Source of the DNA: a virus
Strand: one strand, 5' to 3'
Length of the DNA stretch: 64,000 bases
IMG/VR virus record: IMGVR_UViG_3300034061_003277
Span: 64,479-128,478 of that record
Notes under the pieces: generated by a model
What the model was told of the DNA's origin: nothing
Database searches by the model: none
The model's input: only the letters and a program-made list of their open reading frames with translations
Shown: piece by piece, positions 1 to 9,350 of the stretch
Layout of the letters: each line of letters opens with the position of its first letter
Numbering within the stretch: position 1 is the first letter of the stretch
Made by a program: the position numbers and the translations under genes

Positions 1-2
1 AT

Positions 3-1232
3 ATTGTACCTACTTCTTTGCCATATGTTAATATGTTTGTGACTGAGTCATGGGACACAGTATCACAATACACACAATTAAGTGATCAAAATTACCCATC
101 TTTAAGTAGTGAAATACCAAATGTTAATTTATTAGAAGTAGCATTCTCACCTCAAAATGAGATTGATGATGATATTATAGCTTCATTAGGTTATTTTAAT
201 ATCGGTGAATTTATAGGCGACCCAAGATATGTCTCGTCTTCAAATACTAATTATACAGATCTATATAGATTAAGTGAGGATTATTTCAAGAAATATTTCC
301 TTAACTATACTTTATATGATTACATAAGATTAATTAAATTCTTTGACAACTCATTATTTAAGTTAATTAAAGATTTTATACCTGCTAGAACTAACCTAGT
401 ATCAGGAATAGCAGTTAAATCTCATTTATTAGAGCGAAACAGATACCCTCAACCTCAAATGAGTTGGGAGTCAGTTGAATACTCAGGATCTATAGACACT
501 GCATTTATATCAGGTAGTACAGGGGGTGTTCTAAATCCTTATAATATTTTAATTGATAGTGTTCCTTTTCAAACTGATAATGAAAATTATAATTTAACAC
601 CCTCACCTATTAATCCATTTATCAATTCTACACCAACATCTAGTTTTGATTATGTTTCATGGTCACCTGAATCTGGAGAATTGGTAACATATTTTTATGG
701 GTTTATAAAACTCCAAACAACTGGGGTCGTAGGAAGCTCAGGGACAGCTATTGTAGAATATATATCATCTATTAATGGTCTACTTGAAACTAACACAGAA
801 ATCAGCAACACATCCAATTTCTTCCCATGTGTGTATGGAGAAAAATTCTCAGTACTAATAAGTTCAACTACTTCATTTTTACCTATATATAATTCAAGAT
901 TCATAATTAATAATGTAGTTCCATTTTCAAACCAAGCTTGGTATGAGACTACTATAGGACCATCTGGATCAACATTGTTACTTAATAGCTCTCAAGAAGA
1001 GTTTTACGACGGAGAATTTTCAGGAAGTATTATAGAAGTGACAGATGGGGAACTAAACCCATATAATCCTTTTAAATATATTAACCCAACTGAATTTACA
1101 TTCACCCCAATACTATACAAATATAATATTAACACTAGTAATCCTGAAATAATTACACCATCTGCTGATTTTGTAAATGACAATACTTCACCAAATCAAG
1201 GAGAAATATATTTATGGTTTGGATTTAACTAA
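3..1232 (+). CDS. Virion structural protein, C-terminal part (5' partial)
   Basis: The reading frame is open to the left edge (codons from base 3, no stop), so this is the C-terminal about 410 residues of a longer protein; the TTG at 18 is not needed as a start. The part around VAFSPQNEIDDDI, IGDPRY, then LIKFFDNSLFKLIKDF and PARTNLVSGI resembles the conserved C-terminal region of very large structural proteins in uncultured marine T4-like phages (from memory, not searched). The remainder is Ser/Thr/Asn-rich beta-type sequence. It heads a run of structural genes and is 24 bp upstream of the next. A baseplate or tail-periphery role is inferred from neighbours only. Confidence 0.6.
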   Translation: MVPTSLPYVNMFVTESWDTVSQYTQLSDQNYPSLSSEIPNVNLLEVAFSPQNEIDDDIIASLGYFNIGEFIGDPRYVSSSNTNYTDLYRLSEDYFKKYFLNYTLYDYIRLIKFFDNSLFKLIKDFIPARTNLVSGIAVKSHLLERNRYPQPQMSWESVEYSGSIDTAFISGSTGGVLNPYNILIDSVPFQTDNENYNLTPSPINPFINSTPTSSFDYVSWSPESGELVTYFYGFIKLQTTGVVGSSGTAIVEYISSINGLLETNTEISNTSNFFPCVYGEKFSVLISSTTSFLPIYNSRFIINNVVPFSNQAWYETTIGPSGSTLLLNSSQEEFYDGEFSGSIIEVTDGELNPYNPFKYINPTEFTFTPILYKYNINTSNPEIITPSADFVNDNTSPNQGEIYLWFGFN

Positions 1233-1256
1233 TAAGTTTTTATATTATACAACATA

Positions 1257-3845
1257 ATGAGCAGCCCAGCAGTACACTATGCTAAAATTAGCAAAATAAA
1301 TAAAGAAGGATTTGACATAACCGGCTATCTTTCTCAACTTAACACATTCACAATACAATCTGATGATGTTGGGGAGTTAAACTATAATATTTTATCCTCT
1401 CAAGAGCATCCTACATATTACTTATATCAAGTTGAACCGGTATATACTACATCCTCTTATTACCAAATTTTAGATTATACGTTAAGTGCGGCTAGAGATG
1501 GCATAATTACTGGTAACATAGGCAGCACAGTTATTAGTAATTATACTAGTGTAGACAGTAACCCAAATTCTTATTTCACTGCTTCAAGTGGTGATTATTA
1601 TTTTTACGACACACCTAATATAAGTCTATCGTCTTCATTTACATGCTCATTACTTCTAGATCCAACAACATTTTTAGGCACAGGTAGTAGAGTATTTGTA
1701 AGAATAGCCAGACCTGATGGGGTAGTTTTAACAAAAGATATGTATGATCTAAGCGGATACAATCTCGCCTTTAATCCTACCATATCTGGCTCAACAGTAT
1801 TATCTTTTAATACTCTTTCAACACCATACCCATACAACCCAGGAATTATAGAAAACTCATCGCTTCGAGTATGGGTTACAAATGAAGACCCAGGAGGAGG
1901 AATTGGTGGCCCAGTGAAAATTAAAGACTTCCAATTTAATATATTTCAATCTACAAATCCACAAACCCCACCTGATAGTACTGTTGTATTCTCACCAGAC
2001 CAAGTAAACTTCTTCTATTCAGATTATAATCCGTTATATGGAAATGCTGAGATAAATAGGATATCTCAATTTAGAATGGATGTTGATTATTCTGATAATC
2101 CTTTAGTACCTATTAATTTTGACCAACTGATATCCGGATCCGCAACAAGAGCTGAAGTTCAAGATTCTAATTATGCTTCTCAAGCTTGGTCTAATATAAG
2201 GTATAATGGGTGTGCATCCACAGCTATATTCTCCCAGCTAAATGATGGATTTAATGCTCCTGCAACCCCTCCTGTACCTAATGCTTTAGATAGTGGTTAT
2301 GGTGCTCTTTCACCTGCTGAAAAGAATGAGGCCCTTTTTGCTTATTTTGAAGGAGTAGAAGGAACAGGACCTGAAATTATAGGCCAGACTGCTTATCTTG
2401 TTAAATGGATTATAGACGAAAAAGGAAACGTAACTGACCCTGAAGTTAATATAGATCCATTCACTGGTTTGCAACAAAATGTAGGTGTTATAAATCTAAC
2501 AGATACATTTGAGCCTGGTAAGAATGCCAATGTATCTTTAATATCTAATGACCCATTATTAACATCTAATCCAAATGATGACGCATTAACAGGAATACAT
2601 CCTATAACACACCTTGGAAGAATAAACAGTATACTTATTACTGAAACTGGGTCTAACTCAATAGATTATCTTAGAACCGCTTCTTTTTCTGAGGTTGTAG
2701 AGGGAGTATCACCATCTGTAAACTATAATTTTTTCGCTCTTAGATCTAGCACCATACAAATAAGTCCTAACAGCCCAGTTATTGTCAACTGGAGTAGCGT
2801 AACATCAGATCCATCTAACGCATTCACTCCTCATACTACTTATTACGAATCGCCAGGAGATACTACAGTAGATAATATTCAAGTACAATTTTCTTCTAGA
2901 ATTATAGTAAGAAATACACTTGATGACGATAATACTAACCCAACAATATCTCTAGCAATTGAAAAATCAACAGATGGAGGAGCGACATGGCAGGCTATTC
3001 CTATCACAGGGCAATTTAGACAAGGAAATAATACTGGGTGGTGGCAAAATCCTACTTATTACAATGGAAATAACCAATGGGGATTTATAGGTATAAGTTT
3101 AGCTTTAGGTGCTCCTAATATGTTAAATGAAATTAAAATAGCTACGCCATATATAGATCTAAATACTGGTGACAGAGTTAGATTATATATAAATAGCACT
3201 GATGGTTATAAATTATACGGATTAGACGAAGATGCCAACACTTGGTTCACAGCAAACATGACATATAATCCCCAACTAGAAGCCACTTCTAGTTACTGGA
3301 GAGTAGGTACCTACCACCCAGCATATTCTCGTGAACTTACAGTCCTAACCGCTTCAAATCAATTAAACCAAATATATAACTCTCAGGTACCATATTATCA
3401 AAATATTTATACTGGAATAGATACAACAACATCTCCTCCTACACCTACATCTACAGTTTTAGATTTTGGGTTTAGTGTTCCTCAAATAGCTTTTAATAAT
3501 GGTGATATGGGAGGCCCACGCCCTGGAGATTATATAAGATTTGAATATAATCCTAATCAAGTATATAATATCAAACAAATAGGAGTAGTGACTAATCCTT
3601 CATCTTCATATTTTGGAAATTTAACACTTTCTGTTTTCCCTCCTATCCCCTCTACTGCTAACCTAAACCATTTTAATATATATCGGGTAGTGAATGATGG
3701 CTCATCAGTTATATTAGATGTGCCTAAACCTACAAGTGGTTATAGTTTTAGCGGATTATTATACCCTCAATTCTTAAGTGAAACATTACAAGCATCATCT
3801 TCAGCGATAGTTCAAGATCTATCAACGAAAGGAATAATATCATAA
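1257..3845 (+). CDS. Large virion protein, probably baseplate or tail periphery
   Basis: An 862-residue protein rich in Ser, Thr, Asn, Tyr and Pro, with no transmembrane segment, no Cys pairs and no catalytic motif I can see. The composition and long beta-strand-like stretches fit a secreted or virion beta-sandwich protein. The N-terminus (MSSPAVHYAKISKINKEGFD) looks like a folded docking domain. The residues after about 500 include sandwich-like strands such as STDGGATWQAIPI. It lies between two other structural genes with short gaps and ends just before a late-type promoter. No specific family recognised. Confidence 0.55.
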   Translation: MSSPAVHYAKISKINKEGFDITGYLSQLNTFTIQSDDVGELNYNILSSQEHPTYYLYQVEPVYTTSSYYQILDYTLSAARDGIITGNIGSTVISNYTSVDSNPNSYFTASSGDYYFYDTPNISLSSSFTCSLLLDPTTFLGTGSRVFVRIARPDGVVLTKDMYDLSGYNLAFNPTISGSTVLSFNTLSTPYPYNPGIIENSSLRVWVTNEDPGGGIGGPVKIKDFQFNIFQSTNPQTPPDSTVVFSPDQVNFFYSDYNPLYGNAEINRISQFRMDVDYSDNPLVPINFDQLISGSATRAEVQDSNYASQAWSNIRYNGCASTAIFSQLNDGFNAPATPPVPNALDSGYGALSPAEKNEALFAYFEGVEGTGPEIIGQTAYLVKWIIDEKGNVTDPEVNIDPFTGLQQNVGVINLTDTFEPGKNANVSLISNDPLLTSNPNDDALTGIHPITHLGRINSILITETGSNSIDYLRTASFSEVVEGVSPSVNYNFFALRSSTIQISPNSPVIVNWSSVTSDPSNAFTPHTTYYESPGDTTVDNIQVQFSSRIIVRNTLDDDNTNPTISLAIEKSTDGGATWQAIPITGQFRQGNNTGWWQNPTYYNGNNQWGFIGISLALGAPNMLNEIKIATPYIDLNTGDRVRLYINSTDGYKLYGLDEDANTWFTANMTYNPQLEATSSYWRVGTYHPAYSRELTVLTASNQLNQIYNSQVPYYQNIYTGIDTTTSPPTPTSTVLDFGFSVPQIAFNNGDMGGPRPGDYIRFEYNPNQVYNIKQIGVVTNPSSSYFGNLTLSVFPPIPSTANLNHFNIYRVVNDGSSVILDVPKPTSGYSFSGLLYPQFLSETLQASSSAIVQDLSTKGIIS

Positions 3846-3853
3846 TATTTATA
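3845..3853 (+). promoter_or_regulatory. Late-type promoter motif ATATTTATA
   Basis: Exact motif overlapping the end of the previous gene's stop context, 18 bp before the ATG at 3872; followed by an A-rich leader. Confidence 0.6.
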
Positions 3854-3871
3854 ATAAAAAACATATAAAAA

Positions 3872-4534
3872 ATGGGATTTCTTAATAACCAAATAGTAAC
3901 AGTTGACGCTATATTAACTACAAAAGGTAGAGAATTATTAGCTAAAAACGACGGCTCTTTCAGAATTACACAGTTTGCTTTATCTGACGACGAGATAGAT
4001 TATACTCTTTATAACCCAACAAACCCATCAGGTTCTGCTTATTATGGACAAGCTATAGAAAACATGCCTCTTTTAGAAGCATTTTCTAATGAAACTCAAG
4101 ATATGAAATATTTACTTACTACTCTACCAAGAGGAACAGCTAAATTACCTATAATTGATGTCGGATACACAGCTATTACTTTAAATCAAGGAGCTTCATT
4201 AAGTATAACACCTCAAACTCTTAACTATTTAGGAGCCACCCAAACATATGAGACATCAGGATATACTGCAACTATAGCAGATGTTCGACTAATGAATACA
4301 TTTACTGGAACTGGTATTAATACAGCCGCTGCCCAAGCTGCTAACTCAACAACAACACTAGGAACTAACGTTTCTAAAACAGTTATTGGTACTACTATTA
4401 GTTTAACAGCAACTACTGTTAATATTTTATTCGGTTCATTAACATCTTTAAGCACTACATTAACTATTGTAGGTAGAGATAGTGGAGCAAGAATAACTGT
4501 TCCTTTAGTTGTAACTCAAGCTAACGCTTGCTAA
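3872..4534 (+). CDS. Conserved tail/virion structural protein
   Basis: 220 residues. The N-terminal half is distinctive: VDAILTTKGRELLA, then FRITQFALSDDEIDYTLY and a YYGQAIENMPLLEA segment, which I recall as a conserved small structural protein of uncultured marine myoviruses. The C-terminal half is Thr/Ala/Ser-rich and ends in a strand-rich domain, probably an Ig-like or attachment domain. It has its own late-type promoter and is followed by two paralogous virion proteins. Exact location in the virion is unknown. Confidence 0.6.
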   Translation: MGFLNNQIVTVDAILTTKGRELLAKNDGSFRITQFALSDDEIDYTLYNPTNPSGSAYYGQAIENMPLLEAFSNETQDMKYLLTTLPRGTAKLPIIDVGYTAITLNQGASLSITPQTLNYLGATQTYETSGYTATIADVRLMNTFTGTGINTAAAQAANSTTTLGTNVSKTVIGTTISLTATTVNILFGSLTSLSTTLTIVGRDSGARITVPLVVTQANAC

Positions 4535-4540
4535 TAATTA

Positions 4541-4549
4541 AATTTATAA
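4541..4549 (+). promoter_or_regulatory. Late-type promoter motif, variant AATTTATAA
   Basis: Degenerate form of ATATTTATA, 15 bp before the ATG at 4565, in an otherwise A/T-only spacer. Confidence 0.35.
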
Positions 4550-4564
4550 AATAAAAATATAAAA

Positions 4565-5623
4565 ATGGCTTATAAAAGACTAGACCCTGAAGATTTTGTA
4601 GTAAGTGCAGACTCAGTAGTAGCACCAGCATGGTCTACTAACATTCCTACTTTAACTGAAATGTACACATCATCAGTACAAGAAATCGGATCATCAGGTA
4701 ATTATTATTTAAGTATATATCAAACTGAGTCTCTCCAAAATAGCGCAGAAGTCCAGTTTAGTATAGCTTACGGAGACGCACAAGGATCAGGTTCATACCT
4801 ATACGACCCAGGAGTACCTACTCTTTCACCAACTCGCACAGTTTATGGGCAATTCCGAAACTTAATATATGGTGATGAAAATGCAGAATTTATTTTTGGA
4901 TCAGTAACTCAACCTAATTTTTATGTTATTTCTGTTAATAGATCTAGATATAAGGAGAGTTTATTCCCAGGAAGTTTAAACTTAACCTTATTCTCAGGTG
5001 TTAACTCTATAATCTTAACAGACAATAGTAATGATGTAACTACTACAACATATTGTGACGCAGGTAGAATCTACCAAATAGTTACGGGAAGTAATGGATA
5101 TGCTGTAGCGTCTGCCCAAGCTAATAATGGAGCTACACTAGGCCAAACACTATCAGGTTCATATGGTTTATTCCTTCCAGATATAGGAACTATAGTATTA
5201 AACCCAGCTGCCCTAGCTTTACCATATATCTCAGGAGGTATAAATTTACAAACTCCTCGAAACTCAAATTTTGATGATAATACTCCTGCTCTTCTATATA
5301 AAAGTGGAAGTGGATATGGTATGACATCTGGATCAGGAGCAGGATCAAGTTTCCAAATTCTAGGACAAGAAACAGTAACATCTGACTTTATATTCATTAG
5401 AGCTCGAAACGCTGAATTTAATTACTCTGTTAACCCAAGCTTTATATCTGGTAGTTCTGGTAATATATTATATGATCAATTTATCCAAAACCCAGTAACA
5501 TATATTACAGGAATTGGATTATATAATGACACTAATAATTTGTTAGCAACAGCTAAACTATCAAAACCGCTTAAAAAAGACTTTACAAAAGAAGCTTTAG
5601 TTAGAGTTAAACTAGATTTCTAA
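4565..5623 (+). CDS. Virion structural protein, paralogue of the next gene
   Basis: 352 residues. The C-terminal 80 residues (NAEFNYSVNPSFISGSS, then GIGLYNDTNNLLATAKLSKP and a final VRVKLDF) align with the end of the following gene (ENEFNYSQNPSVISGSG, then VGLYNEAQELLAVAKLSQP and VVNLDM), so the two share a terminal domain. The N-terminal part starts KRLDPEDFVVSADSVVAPAW, a pattern I associate with marine T4-like phage structural proteins. There is no enzymatic motif. Only a 4-nt gap separates it from its paralogue, suggesting a tandem duplication co-expressed as one unit. Confidence 0.6.
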   Translation: MAYKRLDPEDFVVSADSVVAPAWSTNIPTLTEMYTSSVQEIGSSGNYYLSIYQTESLQNSAEVQFSIAYGDAQGSGSYLYDPGVPTLSPTRTVYGQFRNLIYGDENAEFIFGSVTQPNFYVISVNRSRYKESLFPGSLNLTLFSGVNSIILTDNSNDVTTTTYCDAGRIYQIVTGSNGYAVASAQANNGATLGQTLSGSYGLFLPDIGTIVLNPAALALPYISGGINLQTPRNSNFDDNTPALLYKSGSGYGMTSGSGAGSSFQILGQETVTSDFIFIRARNAEFNYSVNPSFISGSSGNILYDQFIQNPVTYITGIGLYNDTNNLLATAKLSKPLKKDFTKEALVRVKLDF

Positions 5624-5627
5624 ATGA

Positions 5628-6602
5628 ATGGGTGCATGGAAATCACTTACAACCTCAGATGTTACGGTTGTACCGTTTGTTGTAAATAAAAGTTTCGCTT
5701 TTATAGGGACTAGTTCCTTTGTAGAACCTGAAGTTGGTATTGATAGATTAATTGGGACTTATATTCCTAATTCTATTCCTTTTAGAGAAGATTTAGACCC
5801 CACAACTGGGTTTGTGGGGACTTACTATCAAAGAGATATATATTCTTCTATAAAACAACTTTACTACACAAACTACATACCTAACCCAATAAGTGGATCC
5901 CTTATATCTTATGAGGTAGATCCTACAAGCGGTGGGTTTAATGTAGTCTCAGAAAACCACACTAATACTAATGTATATAGTAGGTTCTATAACTATGAGC
6001 AAACTACTTTATCACAATCTAGATACTTCCCAACTGAATCTGGGGCTCAAATAGGTGTTATATCTATTCCATCAAAATTATTTGGTGAGTATATTAATCC
6101 TAGAACATTTGAATACACATTCAACTACAGTGGCTCTGAAATGACTACACTTTATGATAACGGAGAAGGAAATATATTAGAAAGCGGTTCAAACAATAAT
6201 GTAGGAATAATAACTTACCAACATGGTTTAATAACTATTACTTCTGCTTCATTATTAACTAACTTTACATCATCAGTTAACACTACATGCAGTTTCCAGA
6301 GTGCATGGACTATATTTGAAACACAATATAGATGTACTCTAAGAGAAAATGAATTTAATTATTCCCAAAACCCAAGTGTCATCTCAGGAAGTGGATTCAC
6401 AAATCCTTTAAATACCACTTGCTCCATTGACCAGAGGGGACTAGTATATGGATTCGTCACAGGCTCAGTTTTCAGTCCATATGTAGCAGCTGTTGGTTTA
6501 TATAATGAAGCCCAAGAATTATTAGCTGTGGCTAAATTATCTCAACCACTCCCTACAACAAGAACAACAGATATGACTATAGTAGTTAACTTAGACATGT
6601 AA
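5628..6602 (+). CDS. Virion structural protein, paralogue of the preceding gene
   Basis: 324 residues sharing the C-terminal NEFNYSxNPS...GLYN...LLAxAKLSxP domain with its upstream neighbour, while the N-terminal 230 residues have diverged (FAFIGTSSFVEPEVGIDRLI, then repeated YYQRDIYSSIKQLYYTNY-type Tyr-rich segments). The ATG at 5628 follows the previous stop directly, so translational coupling is likely. A structural role rests on paralogy and neighbourhood. Confidence 0.6.
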   Translation: MGAWKSLTTSDVTVVPFVVNKSFAFIGTSSFVEPEVGIDRLIGTYIPNSIPFREDLDPTTGFVGTYYQRDIYSSIKQLYYTNYIPNPISGSLISYEVDPTSGGFNVVSENHTNTNVYSRFYNYEQTTLSQSRYFPTESGAQIGVISIPSKLFGEYINPRTFEYTFNYSGSEMTTLYDNGEGNILESGSNNNVGIITYQHGLITITSASLLTNFTSSVNTTCSFQSAWTIFETQYRCTLRENEFNYSQNPSVISGSGFTNPLNTTCSIDQRGLVYGFVTGSVFSPYVAAVGLYNEAQELLAVAKLSQPLPTTRTTDMTIVVNLDM

Positions 6603-6622
6603 AAAAATTAATCTAAAACGTT

Positions 6623-7060
6623 ATGAATTGGTTATATAATAATAAAGGTGTAGAGTCGATAAGTGACCTACCTGAAGGAGCGTATGGGTTTATATACCGT
6701 ATAGTAAGCCCTAGCGGGAAATTTTATATTGGTAAAAAAAGTCTAATCCATAATATTAAAAAAGCTCTCACTAAAAAAGAATTAGCCGAACAATCAGGTC
6801 CTGGCCGTAAAGCTACTAAAAAAGTAGTCCAAAAAGAATCAGATTGGAAAACATATTACGGTTCAGCAAAAGAACTTAAAGACGATTTAGACAAAATTGG
6901 TAAGGAAAACTTCACAAGAGAAATAATAAAAATATGCTATAGTAAAAAATCCTTAACATACTGGGAAATAGCTATACAATGTAAAGAAGACGTCCTACTG
7001 CAAGAGACATATAATGATAACATTTTAGGAAAGTTTTTTCGAAAAGATTTGGAGAGATAA
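6623..7060 (+). CDS. GIY-YIG family endonuclease
   Basis: 145 residues. The GIY-YIG signature appears as YGFIYRI (residues about 21-27) followed by KFYIGKKS (about 33-40). A basic Lys-rich insertion (KKALTKKELAEQSG) and the WKTYYGSAKEL block follow, with a conserved-looking Glu in YWEIAIQ near residue 115. Known members are Mg-dependent nucleases, either homing endonucleases of the T4 Seg type or repair nucleases; this compact form is common in cyanophages and other marine T4-like phages. It starts a short DNA-metabolism cluster (primase, PD-(D/E)XK nuclease) inside a late region. Whether it is a free-standing homing enzyme cannot be told here. Confidence 0.75.
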   Translation: MNWLYNNKGVESISDLPEGAYGFIYRIVSPSGKFYIGKKSLIHNIKKALTKKELAEQSGPGRKATKKVVQKESDWKTYYGSAKELKDDLDKIGKENFTREIIKICYSKKSLTYWEIAIQCKEDVLLQETYNDNILGKFFRKDLER

Positions 7061-7082
7061 GATTTTATGTTATATTATATCC

Positions 7083-8012
7083 ATGGTTGATCAACTATTG
7101 ATAACATTAACAGACTCAGTATTAGGCTTAGGCAAGAATACGGCTAGAGGTAATAGAGCGTATCACTGTCCATTTTGTAACCACCATAAACCTAAATTAG
7201 AGGTTAATATGGTTACTAATTCTAAAGGTGAAAATCCATGGAATTGTTGGGTATGTAATAAAAAAGGCAAAAAACTTATTAATTTATTTAAACTACTAAA
7301 AGTAGATCCTATCAAATTACATGAGTTAAAAGCGCTTGTCGGATCATCTAATACAAACGCAAAAGAAATAGTAATAGAGTCGATTCATTTACCTAAAGAA
7401 TTTACACCTCTATACCCAGCTCCTACAAGTATTATAGCACGTCATGCTCTAGCATATTTAAAATCTAGAAATATAACTGAAGAAGATATTATTAAGTATA
7501 ATATAGGTTATTGCGAATACGGGGAGTACGCCAACATGATAGTAATACCTTCTTATGATGGGAATGGGGTGTTAAATTATTTCTCAACCCGAAATTTTAA
7601 TAAAAATTCAACACTTAAATATAAAAACCCACAAATATCTAGAGATATAGTTCCTTTTGAATTTTATATAAATTGGGATTCTCCTTTAGTATTATGTGAA
7701 GGTCCATTTGATGCGTTAGCTATTAAAAGAAATGCTATACCTTTGTTAGGCAAAAATATTTCTAAATCATTAATGAAAAAAATAGTTAAATCATCTACAC
7801 AAAAAATATATATAGCTTTAGATAAAGACGCTATCAAAGCAGCTTTAACATTCTGTGAAGAATTAATAAATGAAGGCAAAAAGGTATATTTAGTAGAATT
7901 ACAAGATAAAGACCCAGGAGAAATGGGTTTTGAAAATTTCACTAATTTAATCCAACAAACTCAAAAACTAACATTCTCAAAATTATTTGAGAAAAAATTA
8001 CAACTAATATGA
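7083..8012 (+). CDS. DNA primase, DnaG/T4 gp61 type
   Basis: 309 residues. An N-terminal zinc-binding module shows CPFC (C29, C32), a His cluster (NHHK) and CWVC (C55, C58), the CHC2-type primase ribbon. A TOPRIM core follows: LCEGPFDA with the catalytic Glu at about 206, and YIALDKDA with the metal-binding DxD at about 247-249. It would make RNA primers for lagging-strand synthesis with the phage replicative helicase. It is shorter than bacterial DnaG, as usual for phage gp61-type primases, with no helicase-binding domain recognisable. Its stop overlaps the next start as ATGA, indicating coupling with the nuclease gene. Confidence 0.85.
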   Translation: MVDQLLITLTDSVLGLGKNTARGNRAYHCPFCNHHKPKLEVNMVTNSKGENPWNCWVCNKKGKKLINLFKLLKVDPIKLHELKALVGSSNTNAKEIVIESIHLPKEFTPLYPAPTSIIARHALAYLKSRNITEEDIIKYNIGYCEYGEYANMIVIPSYDGNGVLNYFSTRNFNKNSTLKYKNPQISRDIVPFEFYINWDSPLVLCEGPFDALAIKRNAIPLLGKNISKSLMKKIVKSSTQKIYIALDKDAIKAALTFCEELINEGKKVYLVELQDKDPGEMGFENFTNLIQQTQKLTFSKLFEKKLQLI

Positions 8013-8806
8013 TTGAAAAAAATGTAAATGTTAACAAAAAAGCAGTAACTCGTTTAGTAGAAATAGATACTAAAGGAAAACGTGTTAATGTCTTAGATAG
8101 ACGTTTCTACAACAAAAATGGCGAATACTACCCATCTGTAACAAGTATATTACAGTTTATGCCTAAAAATAAGTTTTTTGAAAATTGGCTTAAAGATGTA
8201 GGACATAACGCTGATTTTATCGCTAGAAAAGCAGCAGATGAAGGAACACAAGTTCACGATGCTATTGAGCGTTATTTAGAAGGTGAAAAAATTACCTGGT
8301 TTGACAAAGACGGTAACTCACAATACTCTATGGATACATGGAAAATGATTCTAAAATTTGTAGATTTTTGGGAAACATACACCCCAACATTAGTAGAAAG
8401 TGAAATCCACTTATACTCAGATATTCATAAATTTGCGGGAACATGCGATTTAGTATTAGAAATTAATGGTGAAAAATGGTTAATTGATATTAAAACATCA
8501 AACTCAATCCACACATCATATGATTTACAAACAGCATCATACGCTGTAGCATGGAATGAGACATTTAAAGAAAAAATTGATCGTACTGGTATTTTATGGT
8601 TAAAATCATCTAAACGTGGTGAAGATAAAAAAGGTAAAAAAATCCAAGGTAAAGGATGGGAACTATTTGAATCTGAAAGAAGTATAGAAGAAAACTTTAA
8701 ATTATTTGGATATATATACGAGTTATACAAGTTAGAAAACACAAATTCACCTTCTAGCGAAGAAATACCAACTGAAGTTCAAATTAAACCATCTAAGAAA
8801 AAATAA
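8009..8806 (+). CDS. PD-(D/E)XK nuclease, RecB/Cas4-like exonuclease
   Basis: 265 residues. Visible motifs of the PD-(D/E)XK exonuclease family are GTQVHDAIERYL (residues about 90-101), ESEIHLY (about 131), GTCDLVLEINGEKWLIDIKTS (about 145-166, with the catalytic D and D-I-K), and the downstream DLQTASYAVAW helix with its conserved Gln. A Lys-rich tail may bind DNA. It overlaps the primase gene by 4 nt. A role in recombination, repair or host DNA degradation is inferred from family and context. Confidence 0.75.
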   Translation: MIEKNVNVNKKAVTRLVEIDTKGKRVNVLDRRFYNKNGEYYPSVTSILQFMPKNKFFENWLKDVGHNADFIARKAADEGTQVHDAIERYLEGEKITWFDKDGNSQYSMDTWKMILKFVDFWETYTPTLVESEIHLYSDIHKFAGTCDLVLEINGEKWLIDIKTSNSIHTSYDLQTASYAVAWNETFKEKIDRTGILWLKSSKRGEDKKGKKIQGKGWELFESERSIEENFKLFGYIYELYKLENTNSPSSEEIPTEVQIKPSKKK

Positions 8807-8814
8807 TATTTATA
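8806..8814 (+). promoter_or_regulatory. Late-type promoter motif ATATTTATA
   Basis: Exact motif starting at the last base of the nuclease stop codon, 24 bp before the ATG at 8839. Confidence 0.6.
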
Positions 8815-8838
8815 ACAAATTATTGTTAAATATTACCC

Positions 8839-9324
8839 ATGGATTTAAAATACACCGAACTTGCGAATAAGCTTAGTTTAGATAAATATACTTATGAATT
8901 AGTAGAGGAGTTAAAAAAAGAATTACACTATGATAGTGATATTCAAGCAAAACTCCAACCGCATATACTTTCATTAGTTAAACATATGTTAGGTAAGGGG
9001 ATGAATATATCTCCTTTACCTAAAGTATCTTTTATAGACCATGACTCTGAAAACGCTAATAATGTATTAGGCTTAACCGCATATTATGATCCTATTGGTA
9101 AATCCATTACATTATATACATGTAACAGACATCCTAAAGACATACTACGTTCATTTTCCCACGAGATGATCCATCACATGCAAAATCTTGAAGGTAGACT
9201 ACAGGGTAAAATTCATACTCAAAATGTAAATGAAGATGACTATTTACGAGAAATAGAAAGAGAAGCATATGAACTTGGTAATATGACTTTAAGAGAATGG
9301 GAAAACTCGCTAAAGAACAAATAA
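8839..9324 (+). CDS. Zincin-type metallopeptidase-like protein
   Basis: 161 residues. SHEMIHHMQ contains a textbook HExxH zinc-binding motif (H108, E109, H112), and an EREAYELGN helix about 35 residues later supplies a plausible third Glu ligand. The preceding strand ITLYTCNRHPKDILRSF has the edge-strand arrangement of minimal gluzincin folds. No signal peptide. Similar small putative metalloproteases occur in marine T4-like phages (recalled). The substrate is unknown; a virion-maturation or anti-host role would both fit. Confidence 0.65.
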   Translation: MDLKYTELANKLSLDKYTYELVEELKKELHYDSDIQAKLQPHILSLVKHMLGKGMNISPLPKVSFIDHDSENANNVLGLTAYYDPIGKSITLYTCNRHPKDILRSFSHEMIHHMQNLEGRLQGKIHTQNVNEDDYLREIEREAYELGNMTLREWENSLKNK

Positions 9325-9327
9325 CTA

Positions 9328-9336
9328 ATATTTATT
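9328..9336 (+). promoter_or_regulatory. Late-type promoter motif, ATATTTATT form
   Basis: One mismatch from ATATTTATA at the last base, 14 bp before the ATG at 9351. Confidence 0.5.
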
Positions 9337-9350
9337 AAAAATAAACACAT

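Noticed and set aside
695-904. Minus-strand open frames throughout the window, including long ones at 18168-18581, 34971-35471, 61437-61829 and 62001-62393
   Set aside because: All are shadows of well-supported + strand genes, often low complexity, without promoter motifs or recognisable domains.
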